Assembly (NCBI GenBank): GCA_045599945.1
Contig: JAZRWY010000045.1
Span: 1 to 53,209 of the forward strand
DNA from: UMGS973 sp045599945
Lineage (GTDB): Bacteria > Bacillota > Clostridia > Peptostreptococcales > Anaerovoracaceae
DNA length: 53,209 bases
Direction: 5' to 3'
Shown here: positions 43,511 to 51,302 of the stretch, piece by piece
Layout of the letters: every line of letters begins with the position of its first letter
How positions within the stretch are numbered: the stretch's first letter is position 1
Translations under genes and position numbers: made by a program
The notes under the pieces: generated by a model
Database searches by the model: none
The model's input: only the letters and a program-made list of their open reading frames with translations
Told to the model about the DNA's origin: nothing

Positions 43511-44041
43511 ATGAATAAGAGAATTACAAGAGAAGAAGGGTTAAACCTTCTTCGTGAATATGGCACTCCGGACCATGTCATCCGTCACTGCATTGCTGTT
43601 ACGGATGCAGCACTCAAACTGGGCAGGGCCCTGAATGCGCATGGAAAGAATCTGAATCTGGAACTCATAGAAGGAGCAGGAATCATCCATGATATTGCGA
43701 GAGTAAAAGAGCATCATGAACTGGTCGGATATGAATATGCCAGGTCTTTAGGGCTTTATGAGGAAGCGGAGATTATTAAAGTACACATGAGATATCCCAG
43801 ATTCCATGACATCACAGAGATTACGGAAATGGACCTTGTATGCCTTGGAGACAGAATCTGTGTGGAAGATAGATATGCAGGCATTGATGAGAGAATCGAA
43901 TATATCATCGCAAAGGCCAGAAAAGGCGGCGCAGATGATCAGGTAATCGCAGGCATTTTAAAGAAAAAAGAGGAAACAAAGGTCTTTATCAGGCAGATTG
44001 AGGAATTCTGCGGAAAAAGCATGGATGAGATCTGCGGCTAG
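43511..44041 (+). CDS. HD-domain phosphohydrolase
   Basis: A 176-residue protein with the HD signature: a histidine in VIRHCIAVT (about 23), GAGIIHDIARVKEHH (HD about 61-62), a histidine in IKVHMRYP and an Asp in GDRICVEDRYAG. Proteins like this cleave nucleotides or related phosphoesters; the substrate is not clear. It may form an operon with the unknown paralogs upstream and the radical SAM gene downstream. Confidence 0.8.
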   Translation: MNKRITREEGLNLLREYGTPDHVIRHCIAVTDAALKLGRALNAHGKNLNLELIEGAGIIHDIARVKEHHELVGYEYARSLGLYEEAEIIKVHMRYPRFHDITEITEMDLVCLGDRICVEDRYAGIDERIEYIIAKARKGGADDQVIAGILKKKEETKVFIRQIEEFCGKSMDEICG

Positions 44042-44058
44042 AAAGGTATCAGTGATAT

Positions 44059-45912
44059 ATGAATTTAAATCCCATATTAGAAAAGGAACTGAAGCTGGTG
44101 GAAAAACCCGCCAGATATATTGGAGAAGAAATAAACAGCATAAAAAAGGATCTGAAGAATGTAGATGTCCGGTTTGGCTTTGCCTTTCCGGATACGTATG
44201 AAATCGGCATGAGCTACATGGGTCTTCAGATTCTTTATCATATATTGAACAGTAGAGAAAACATTGCCTGTGAGCGTATTTTTGCTCCGGCACCGGACAT
44301 GGAAGAACGCATGCGGGAAGACGGACTGAAACTCTTCACGCTGGAAAACAAAATGCCAATGGATGAACTGGACATGGTCGGTTTCACACTGCAGTATGAG
44401 ATGAGTTATACCAATATCCTGAACATGCTGAATCTCGGAGGTATCCCCATTCTTAAGGAAGAACGGACGGAGGAGCATCCTTTGATCATTGCAGGAGGAC
44501 CGTGCGCCTTTAATCCGGAACCTCTTGCAGATTTCATCGATGTATTCCAGATTGGTGATGGGGAAGAGATGCTTCCAGCATTCGTGGAGCTATATGCAGA
44601 CTGCAGAAAAAAAGGCTGTTCCAGAACAGAATTTCTGGAACAGGCAGCAAAGATACAGGGAATCTATGTCCCTGCGTTTTATGATGTGGAATATAACGAG
44701 GACGGTACTGTCAGAGAATATATCAGAAACAACGAGAATGCACCGGAAAAGGTTCTGCGTGCCATCTTAAAAGATGTTGACGCTGCAGAGTTTCCGGTAA
44801 ACAATATTGTTCCCTTTATAGAAACAGTGCATGACCGGTCTGTCGTCGAGACTTTCCGGGGGTGCTCGAGAGGCTGCAGATTTTGTCAGGCAGGCATGAT
44901 CTACCGGCCGGTACGGGAACGGAAAAAAGAGACAATCCTTGCACTTGCAAAGGAACAGCTGAAAAATACAGGGCATGAAGAACTTTCTCTTCTGTCACTT
45001 TCCACCAGTGATTACAGCGAATTTGAGCCGCTTGCCCTCGAACTGATGGATTATTGCAGAGCAAATAACATATCCCTTTCACTGCCTTCACTCCGCCTTG
45101 ATTCTTTCAGCTTTGATGTGCTCGAAAAGATCCAGGGATATAAAAAGTCGGGACTTACATTTGCTCCGGAAGCCGGTACCCAGAGATTACGAGATGTCAT
45201 CAATAAGGGCATAACAGAAAATGATCTCTATTCTTCGATTGAGCAGGCGCTTTTGCTTGGATGGAGCACCATCAAGCTGTATTTCATGATTGGCCATCCG
45301 ACAGAAACAAAAGATGACCTTGACGGCATTGCCGACATTGCAAAGAAAATTATCGATCTCAATTATGAGATCAATGGAAAGAAGGGCGGAAGAGTCAGGA
45401 TTACAGTTTCCGTTTCCAATTTTGTTCCCAAGCCTTTTACCCCATTTCAGTGGGAGCCGCAGGATACAGAAGAGCAGTTTGTGGAAAAACACAACTATCT
45501 GGCTGCAAAGCTTGGACCGATGCGTCAGGTGGTCTTTCATTACCATGATACGGAAACATCCATGCTGGAAGCTGTATTTGCAAGAGGCGACAGAAAAGTG
45601 GGACGTCTGCTATTGGAAGCATATACGCTTGGCGCAAAATTTGACGGATGGACGGAACATTTCAGGTACGATCTATGGACGCAGGCTTTTGAAAATACAG
45701 GAATTGATCCGCATTTCTATACATCTAGAAAAAGAGCATCTGATGAGGTTCTGCCATGGGAAATCATAGATGCAGGAATCAGCAGGACGTTCCTGAAAGG
45801 GGAGAATGAGAAAGCCCATGCAGGAGAGCTGACCTGTGACTGCAGAATCCGGTGCAATGGCTGCGGGATGAATCATCTGACAGAATGTATGCCGGAGGTG
45901 GAACATGAATAG
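44059..45912 (+). CDS. B12-binding-like radical SAM protein (TIGR03960 type)
   Basis: A 617-residue protein. The N-terminal 180 or so residues resemble a cobalamin-binding-like domain (FGFAFPDTYEIGMSYMGLQI). The radical SAM core has FRGCSRGCRFCQAGMIYRP (CxxxCxxC, about 272-282). The C-terminal region ends in a cysteine cluster (CDCRIRCNGCGM). This family is found beside the DUF2344/TIGR03936 protein, as here, in many clostridia, often near RNase G and the L21 genes. Its reaction is unknown. It overlaps the next gene by 8 nt. Confidence 0.87.
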   Translation: MNLNPILEKELKLVEKPARYIGEEINSIKKDLKNVDVRFGFAFPDTYEIGMSYMGLQILYHILNSRENIACERIFAPAPDMEERMREDGLKLFTLENKMPMDELDMVGFTLQYEMSYTNILNMLNLGGIPILKEERTEEHPLIIAGGPCAFNPEPLADFIDVFQIGDGEEMLPAFVELYADCRKKGCSRTEFLEQAAKIQGIYVPAFYDVEYNEDGTVREYIRNNENAPEKVLRAILKDVDAAEFPVNNIVPFIETVHDRSVVETFRGCSRGCRFCQAGMIYRPVRERKKETILALAKEQLKNTGHEELSLLSLSTSDYSEFEPLALELMDYCRANNISLSLPSLRLDSFSFDVLEKIQGYKKSGLTFAPEAGTQRLRDVINKGITENDLYSSIEQALLLGWSTIKLYFMIGHPTETKDDLDGIADIAKKIIDLNYEINGKKGGRVRITVSVSNFVPKPFTPFQWEPQDTEEQFVEKHNYLAAKLGPMRQVVFHYHDTETSMLEAVFARGDRKVGRLLLEAYTLGAKFDGWTEHFRYDLWTQAFENTGIDPHFYTSRKRASDEVLPWEIIDAGISRTFLKGENEKAHAGELTCDCRIRCNGCGMNHLTECMPEVEHE

Positions 45913-46579
45913 ATATGCAGTGATGTTTACAAAGAAAGGATATATCAAATACATTTCCCATCTGGATCTCCTCAGGCTGTTTCAGAGGGTCATCAAAAGG
46001 AGCGATATTCCTCTTTCCTATTCACAGGGCTTCAATCCTCATCCGAAGATGGGATTTGCACAGCCGCTTTCTCTTGGCTATGAATCCTTTGGTGAGATCC
46101 TTGAGATGGAAATTAAAGAAGAATATACGGAAGAGCAGATTGCCGAAAGATTATCTGAAAGAATGCCGGAAGGCATTGAAATTACAGGGTGCGTCAAACT
46201 TCCGGATGAAGGAAAATCACTGGCAGCTCTTGTTTATGAAGCAGAATATCTCATAGCTGTTCCTCTTGCGAAGAAGGAGGAGAACCTGCAGCAGCTGGCT
46301 GAGAGTTATCTTGAGCAGAAGAAAATCATCGCATGGAAAAAACAGAAAAAGACAAAGCAGCTGAAGGAAATCAATATCCGGCCGATGATCCGAAAGCTTC
46401 AGCTGATTGCGCTGGATGAAGGATTTGCCATTGACCTTTGCTGTGACTGCGGATCGGATTCCAATCTGAGTCCGGAACTTGTCATCAGCACTTTTCTGGA
46501 GTATTCCGGGATACAGACGCCAAGATCTGAAATAGAGGTCATGAGAAAATCTCTGAAAATGAAAGGATATGAATTTTAG
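45905..46579 (+). CDS. Radical SAM-linked protein (DUF2344/TIGR03936)
   Basis: A 224-residue protein of the DUF2344 family, partner to the radical SAM protein before it. The N-terminal half has FTKKGYIKYISHLDLLRLFQ and the SQGFNPHPKMGFAQPLSLGY stretch typical of the family. In other Firmicutes it is followed by RNase G; here a terminator follows at once and the L21 cluster lies 13 kb away, so this conserved block has been split. Confidence 0.87.
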   Translation: MNRYAVMFTKKGYIKYISHLDLLRLFQRVIKRSDIPLSYSQGFNPHPKMGFAQPLSLGYESFGEILEMEIKEEYTEEQIAERLSERMPEGIEITGCVKLPDEGKSLAALVYEAEYLIAVPLAKKEENLQQLAESYLEQKKIIAWKKQKKTKQLKEINIRPMIRKLQLIALDEGFAIDLCCDCGSDSNLSPELVISTFLEYSGIQTPRSEIEVMRKSLKMKGYEF

Positions 46580-46606
46580 AATACCGCCGCCGGCGGTATT
46601 TTTATA
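46580..46606 (+). terminator. Terminator after the DUF2344 gene
   Basis: AATACCGCC and GGCGGTATT with a GCC loop, then TTTTAT. Confidence 0.88.
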
Positions 46607-46657
46607 GACAATTGGTTACAAAATATAAATAACGTTCAAAATATATAAAAATATGCA

Positions 46658-46686
46658 TTGACAATTTCTTCCATATGTTCTAGAAT
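46658..46686 (+). promoter_or_regulatory. Strong promoter upstream of the 15-codon ORF and comEA
   Basis: TTGACA (46658-46663), 17 nt, TAGAAT (46681-46686), with an AT-rich stretch just upstream that could act as an UP element. Confidence 0.75.
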
Positions 46687-46723
46687 GTACGTAGGGATTA
46701 GATTTTATGAAGGAGGTTGAATC

Positions 46724-46771
46724 ATGATAATCGCGCTGCATGAAAGTCTGCTTTGGCTTAATTGGGAATAA
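46724..46771 (+). CDS. 15-residue upstream ORF ahead of comEA
   Basis: A strong AAGGAGG (46710-46716) lies 7 nt before ATG 46724. The ORF encodes MIIALHESLLWLNWE and stops at 46771, 41 nt before the comEA start. The promoter is canonical, while comEA itself has a TTG start, so this short peptide may be the better translated product. It may be a leader peptide or a small membrane-active peptide, or simply help ribosome loading. It has two tryptophans and is hydrophobic. Confidence 0.5.
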   Translation: MIIALHESLLWLNWE

Positions 46772-46812
46772 GAGATGAAAGAAACAAAATCTATAAAGGG
46801 GGAATTTTAGAT

Positions 46813-47427
46813 TTGAAAGAGAAATGGAATAAAGCGTATTTGTTCGAACACAGAAAGGAGATCATTCGTTATGGAGCAGCGGTACTGGCAGTCATTGTTA
46901 TTTTTGCATTCTACCTCATTTCAGATTCGAAAGAGAAAGAAGAACTTGCCGCACAGAATCCGGTGAATGCAGAAGAGAGTCAGAATCAGGAAGAGTATTC
47001 CGGAGAGGTGATTGTGGATGTCTGCGGCGCTGTGGCAGAAGAAAAAGTCGTAAAACTTCCGGCAGGCTCCAGAGTAGAAGATGCGATTGCTGAAGCCGGT
47101 GGGCTGAAGGAAAACGCAGATCTTTCGGACATCAACAGAGCACAGCTTCTGGAAGACGGTCAGAAGATATACATTCCGGTCAAAGGAGAAAAGCCTGCGC
47201 AGGCACGGACACAGGAGCAGGGCATTTCCTCTGATGGAAAAGTCAATATCAATACTGCAACGGAAGAGGAACTGGAGACATTGGATGGTGTTGGTCCGGT
47301 TACAGCAGGAAAGATTGTTCAATGGAGAACAGAGTATGGAAGTTTTAAAACAATTGAAGATCTGATGGAAGTGAATGGAATTGGAGAAAAGACCTTTGCA
47401 GGGCTGAAAGATAAAATCAGAGTATGA
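46813..47427 (+). CDS. comEA: ComEA-like DNA-binding competence protein
   Basis: A 204-residue protein with an N-terminal membrane anchor (about 20-36), a SLBB domain (about 60-125; VDVCGAVAEEKVVKLPAGSR) and a C-terminal helix-hairpin-helix pair (about 140-204; VNINTATEEELETLDGVGPV). ComEA binds double-stranded DNA outside the membrane for uptake. No comEC lies beside it. I placed the start at TTG 46813, 10 nt after AAAGGGGG; an upstream in-frame TTG (46762) overlaps the short ORF and has no ribosome binding site. Confidence 0.87.
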   Translation: MKEKWNKAYLFEHRKEIIRYGAAVLAVIVIFAFYLISDSKEKEELAAQNPVNAEESQNQEEYSGEVIVDVCGAVAEEKVVKLPAGSRVEDAIAEAGGLKENADLSDINRAQLLEDGQKIYIPVKGEKPAQARTQEQGISSDGKVNINTATEEELETLDGVGPVTAGKIVQWRTEYGSFKTIEDLMEVNGIGEKTFAGLKDKIRV

Positions 47428-47449
47428 ATCTCTTCCATATCCTACGTAT

Positions 47450-47491
47450 ATCCCATGTGGCAGGAGACCATATGGGGTATTTTCATTTTTT
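47450..47491 (+). terminator. Terminator after comEA
   Basis: ATCCCATGTGG and CCATATGGGGT pair with wobble pairs around a 7-nt loop; an ATTTTCATTTTTT tail follows. The gap to the next gene has an A+T-rich stretch (47493-47525) where a promoter may lie, with TAGTAT or TATAAG as its -10. Confidence 0.75.
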
Positions 47492-47546
47492 CTTATTTAT
47501 TGTAAAATAAAGGATAGTATAAGAAGCATGTGAAGGAGAGTTATTC

Positions 47547-48008
47547 ATGAAAAAGATGATCATGAGCGCCTGTCTTGCGGGTGAAAACTGTAAATACTCC
47601 GGTGGAAACAACCGGATTGAAGATGAATACATACTAGGTCTTGTGAAAAAGGATCATGTGATTCTTGTATGTCCTGAGGTCATGGGCGGTTTGGAAATAC
47701 CAAGAGCGCCCGGTGAAATCCGCAGCGGAAGAGTATATACGGATGAAGGCAGGGATGTAACGGCTGAATACAGGAGGGGGGCAGAGATGACCCTTGCGAT
47801 TGCAGAGGAAAATGATGTCATTGTCTGTCTCATGAAAGAGCGGTCTCCATCCTGCGGCGTCCATATGATATATGATGGTACATTTTCAGGAACAAAAATT
47901 CCCGGAAGCGGCATCTGCTCAGCCATGCTCAGAGAAGCAGGATATGACATACATAGCGAATTTGAACTGGAAGAAGTAAAGAAGATCTTAAAGGAGGAAG
48001 GATTATGA
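47547..48008 (+). CDS. DUF523 (TudS-like) iron-sulfur protein
   Basis: A 153-residue DUF523 protein. Conserved cysteines lie in ACLAGENCKYSGGNNR (9 and 15 or so) and KERSPSCGVHM (about 99), with VCPEVMGGLEIPRAP in between. Some DUF523 proteins (TudS) hold a 4Fe-4S cluster and remove sulfur from thiouracil. Here the reaction is not proven. AAGGAGAG precedes ATG. It overlaps rarA by 4 nt (ATGA). Confidence 0.87.
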   Translation: MKKMIMSACLAGENCKYSGGNNRIEDEYILGLVKKDHVILVCPEVMGGLEIPRAPGEIRSGRVYTDEGRDVTAEYRRGAEMTLAIAEENDVIVCLMKERSPSCGVHMIYDGTFSGTKIPGSGICSAMLREAGYDIHSEFELEEVKKILKEEGL

Positions 48009-49291
48009 TACCGCTCTCAACCAGGATGCGGCCGGATAGCCTGGACAATTTCAAAGGGCAGGAGCATTTTCTCTACAAAGGCTCTCTGATGTATCATGCA
48101 ATCAGGAATAAAACTTTTGATTCTGCCATATTTTTTGGTCCTTCCGGAACAGGAAAGACCACTCTTGCCAGAATCATAGCAAGGGAAATGGATGCGGGAT
48201 TTGTGGAGATCAATGCTTCAACCACCGGAACAAAGGAACTGAAAGAAATCCTTTCCAATGCAAAGGACCGGTTCTATGGACTGCAGAAGGAGACTACATA
48301 TCTTTATGTCGATGAGTTTCACAGATGGAACAAGCTTCAGCAGGACTCCCTTCTGAAAGCACTGGAAGAGGGGATTATAAGGTTTATCGGCTCTACAACG
48401 GAAAATCCATATTTCAGCATTAATAATGCCATATTAAGCCGTGTCAGAAACATCTATGAATTCAAGAGATTATCCATCGATGATGTGGCAGATATTCTCG
48501 AACATGCCATCACCGACCGGGAAAAAGGTTTTGGAAATCTGGATGTGAAATATACCAGAAAAGCACTGCAGATGATTGCTGAGCTTGCGGGCGGTGATGC
48601 CAGAGTGGCACTGGATACTCTTGGATTTATCATCGATAATGCAGGGGATGATCTTACAGTCAGTGAGAAATTGATTGGAGAAGCATTCCAGAGACAGACC
48701 ACATTCTATGATAAGAGCGAGGATAAATATAATCTTCTTTCCGCATTGCAAAAGAGCATCCGCGGCTCCGACCCGGACGCTGCGGTTCATTACCTGGCAA
48801 GGCTCATTGACGGAGGCGGAGACATTGTCATGATTGGAAGAAGGCTTCTGGTCATGGCCAGCGAAGACGTGGGAATGGCATATCCCAATGCCATCAGCAT
48901 TGTAAATGCATGCGTGCAGGCTTCTCAGATGGTCGGACTTCCCGAGGCACAGATCAATCTGTCTCAGGCAGTCATTCTTCTTGCATCCTGTCCGAAATCC
49001 CATGCAGTCGATGATGCCATAACCGAAGCCATGGCAGATCTTCATACAAGAAAAATTGATGATGTGCCTGCTCACCTTTGTGATTCGCACTATGGCGGAG
49101 CAAAAAAGAGAGGGCACGGCATAGGATATAAGTATCCCCATGCATATGGCGGATATGTGAAGCAGCAGTATCTTCCGGATGACCTGCACGCGGAAGGCGT
49201 GAAATACTATCATCCGACGGAAAACGGTCAGGAAAAGACATTTAAAAAATTCCTGGAGGAACTGGAGAAGTATTATGAAAGAAGTAAATAG
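48005..49291 (+). CDS. rarA: RarA/MgsA replication-associated AAA+ ATPase
   Basis: A 428-residue clamp-loader-like ATPase acting at stalled forks. Walker A is FFGPSGTGKTTLARIIA (about 41-57); Walker B YLYVDEFHRWNKLQQDSLLK has Phe and Trp where DEIHRFNK is usual. Sensor GSTTENPYFSINNAILSR and the C-terminal tetramer region (YGGAKKRGHGIGYKYPHAYG) are present. It overlaps ispH by 17 nt. Confidence 0.95.
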   Translation: MIPLSTRMRPDSLDNFKGQEHFLYKGSLMYHAIRNKTFDSAIFFGPSGTGKTTLARIIAREMDAGFVEINASTTGTKELKEILSNAKDRFYGLQKETTYLYVDEFHRWNKLQQDSLLKALEEGIIRFIGSTTENPYFSINNAILSRVRNIYEFKRLSIDDVADILEHAITDREKGFGNLDVKYTRKALQMIAELAGGDARVALDTLGFIIDNAGDDLTVSEKLIGEAFQRQTTFYDKSEDKYNLLSALQKSIRGSDPDAAVHYLARLIDGGGDIVMIGRRLLVMASEDVGMAYPNAISIVNACVQASQMVGLPEAQINLSQAVILLASCPKSHAVDDAITEAMADLHTRKIDDVPAHLCDSHYGGAKKRGHGIGYKYPHAYGGYVKQQYLPDDLHAEGVKYYHPTENGQEKTFKKFLEELEKYYERSK

Positions 49292-51239
49292 AGCGGAGCA
49301 TTCCGGTTTCTGTTATGGTGTAAAAAGAGCAATCGCCATGGCAGAAGACATGATTCAGCAGCATGGCGGAAAACGCCCCATTTATTCCATGGGGCAGCTG
49401 ATCCACAACTCTGATGTTACGGATGAACTGATGTCCCGCGGCCTTCGGATTGCCCGGAATCTCAATGAGGTGGAAGCTCATGCCGCTGTGCTGGTGCGCT
49501 CCCACGGTGAACCGGAATCTTTCTACCGTGAGGCAGAGCAAAAAGGCATAGAAATCATGGACGCCACCTGTCCCTTTGTGAAAAGAATCCACGATCTTGT
49601 AAAGGATGCAAAGGCGCAGGGAAAACAGATTGTCATCGCAGGCGATGCGAACCATCCGGAAGTAAAGGGTATTAATGGATGGTGTGGAAATTCAGCCTTT
49701 ATTGCCGCATCCCGTGAGGAAGCTGAAAGAATAGAGGGTGATGATTTCTTCATTGTATCACAGACAACGATTACGCAGAATACACTGGATGATGTGGTTT
49801 CTGCTTTTCAAGGCAAAAGACATATGGTGGAAAATACCATATGCAGTGCAACGGTCAAGCGCCAGAAGTCCTGTGAAAAGCTGGCCAAAGCGTCGGATGC
49901 GATGCTGATCATCGGAGGGAAAAACAGTTCCAATACGAGAAAACTGTATGATATTTCAAAAAAATATTGCAGAAATACGTATTTTATTGAAAAAACAGAT
50001 AATTTACCATTGATTCAATTGGAAAAATGTAATAAAATAGGAGTTGCGGCAGGTGCATCGACACCTGAACGAAATATTTTGGAGGTTATTTCTATAATGT
50101 GTGACATCACTAACGAAACAAATTTAATGAATGACTTTATGGAAGAGATTGAAAAGTCATTAAGATTACCTAGAAGCGGAGAGATCGTAAACGGTAAAGT
50201 ACACCAGGTCAATGACAATGAAATCATTGTAAATCTTGGATGTAAGAAGGACGGCGTTATTCCTAAGGAAGAAATTTCACTTGAGGAAGGCAAAGAATTA
50301 ACAGACGTATTTGCGGAAGGAGACGAAATTCAGGCGAAAGTTATCAAGACGGATGACGGCGATGGCGTTATCTTACTTTCCAAGAAGAAATTAGAAGTTA
50401 ACGAACATTGGAACGAAATCGCAAGTGCTTATGAAAATAAAGAATTGGTTAATGTTAAGATTACAAGAGCTGTAAACGGCGGTGTAATCGGAGCATATAA
50501 GGAAGTTACCGGATTCATTCCACTTTCACAGCTTTCAGACAAGTATGTTGAAAATGCGGAAGAATTCATCGGACAGGAAATGGACGTCAAGGTTACAAGA
50601 GTGGACCAGAGACGCGGAAAAATCGTTTTCTCAAGAAGAGCAGTTCTGAACGAAGAAAAAGAAAAGAAACTGGCTGAAATCTGGTCAAACATCCATGTAG
50701 ACGATATCGTAGAAGGTAAGGTTATGAGATTTACTGACTACGGTGCATTCGTAGATATCGGCGGAATCGACGGATTACTTCATATTTCCGAGATTTCATG
50801 GGGCAAGTTAAAGCATCCACAGGAAGTTCTTTCCATTGGCGATATCATCAATGTCAAGGTTCTTTCCATGAATGAAGAAAAAGGCAAGATTTCCTTAGGC
50901 TTAAAGCAGACAAAGCCGGAACCATGGTCCGTAATCGATGAAAACTACGCAGTAGGCGAAGTTGTAAAGGGTAAGGTTGTTCAGATTAAGGAATATGGTG
51001 CATTTGTAGAACTTGAACCTGGTCTTGACGGACTGGTACATATCTCAGAAATCGCTCATAAGAGAGTCACTGACATCAACGAAGAATTAGAAGTTGGTCA
51101 GGAAGTTGAAGCTCAGATTCTTGAAATCGACAAAGAAAAGAAGAGAATCAGCTTAAGCATCAAGGCTACAGTTGATCCTGAAACTCCTGCAGCAGAAGAA
51201 GCTCCAGCAGAAGAACAGGCTCCAGCAGAAGAAGAATAA
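49275..51239 (+). CDS. ispH: IspH-ribosomal protein S1 fusion
   Basis: A 654-residue fusion. Residues 1-272 are IspH, the last enzyme of the MEP isoprenoid pathway, with cluster cysteines C13 (GFCYGVKRA), C99 (DATCPFVKRIH) and C190 (TICSATVKRQ) and the HPEV motif. Residues about 290-630 hold four S1 RNA-binding repeats (NGKVHQV; EVTGFIPLSQL; GAFVDIGGIDGLLHIS; GAFVELEPGLDGLVHIS), then an acidic Glu/Ala/Pro tail. Fusions of this kind are known in clostridia. A separate internal start for the S1 part is described as its own feature. Confidence 0.96.
   Translation: MKEVNRAEHSGFCYGVKRAIAMAEDMIQQHGGKRPIYSMGQLIHNSDVTDELMSRGLRIARNLNEVEAHAAVLVRSHGEPESFYREAEQKGIEIMDATCPFVKRIHDLVKDAKAQGKQIVIAGDANHPEVKGINGWCGNSAFIAASREEAERIEGDDFFIVSQTTITQNTLDDVVSAFQGKRHMVENTICSATVKRQKSCEKLAKASDAMLIIGGKNSSNTRKLYDISKKYCRNTYFIEKTDNLPLIQLEKCNKIGVAAGASTPERNILEVISIMCDITNETNLMNDFMEEIEKSLRLPRSGEIVNGKVHQVNDNEIIVNLGCKKDGVIPKEEISLEEGKELTDVFAEGDEIQAKVIKTDDGDGVILLSKKKLEVNEHWNEIASAYENKELVNVKITRAVNGGVIGAYKEVTGFIPLSQLSDKYVENAEEFIGQEMDVKVTRVDQRRGKIVFSRRAVLNEEKEKKLAEIWSNIHVDDIVEGKVMRFTDYGAFVDIGGIDGLLHISEISWGKLKHPQEVLSIGDIINVKVLSMNEEKGKISLGLKQTKPEPWSVIDENYAVGEVVKGKVVQIKEYGAFVELEPGLDGLVHISEIAHKRVTDINEELEVGQEVEAQILEIDKEKKRISLSIKATVDPETPAAEEAPAEEQAPAEEE
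50010..50038 (+). promoter_or_regulatory. Internal promoter within ispH-S1
   Basis: TTGATT (50010-50015), a 17-nt spacer and TAAAAT (50033-50038), inside an unusually AT-rich part of the gene just before the junction of the two domains. Confidence 0.5.
50081..50099 (+). promoter_or_regulatory. Internal ribosome binding site and ATG for a free S1 protein
   Basis: GGAGG (50081-50085) lies 11 nt before ATG 50097, which is in frame and is codon 275. Initiation here would give a 380-residue protein, MCDITNETNLMNDF onward, with all four S1 repeats and the acidic tail but no IspH. Confidence 0.6.
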
Positions 51240-51254
51240 TCATTCGATTGTTTT

Positions 51255-51286
51255 GCCACCGTACCTCGTGCGGTGGCTTTTGTTTG
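51255..51286 (+). terminator. Terminator after ispH-S1
   Basis: GCCACCGTAC and GTGCGGTGGC, CTC loop, one G-U pair, then TTTTGTTTG. Confidence 0.88.
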
Positions 51287-51302
51287 TAAAAGAAGGTAGA
51301 AC

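Noticed and set aside
46775..46810. Second tiny ORF (MKETKSIKGEF) between the 15-codon ORF and comEA
   Set aside because: No ribosome binding site before it, and it overlaps the comEA ribosome binding site.
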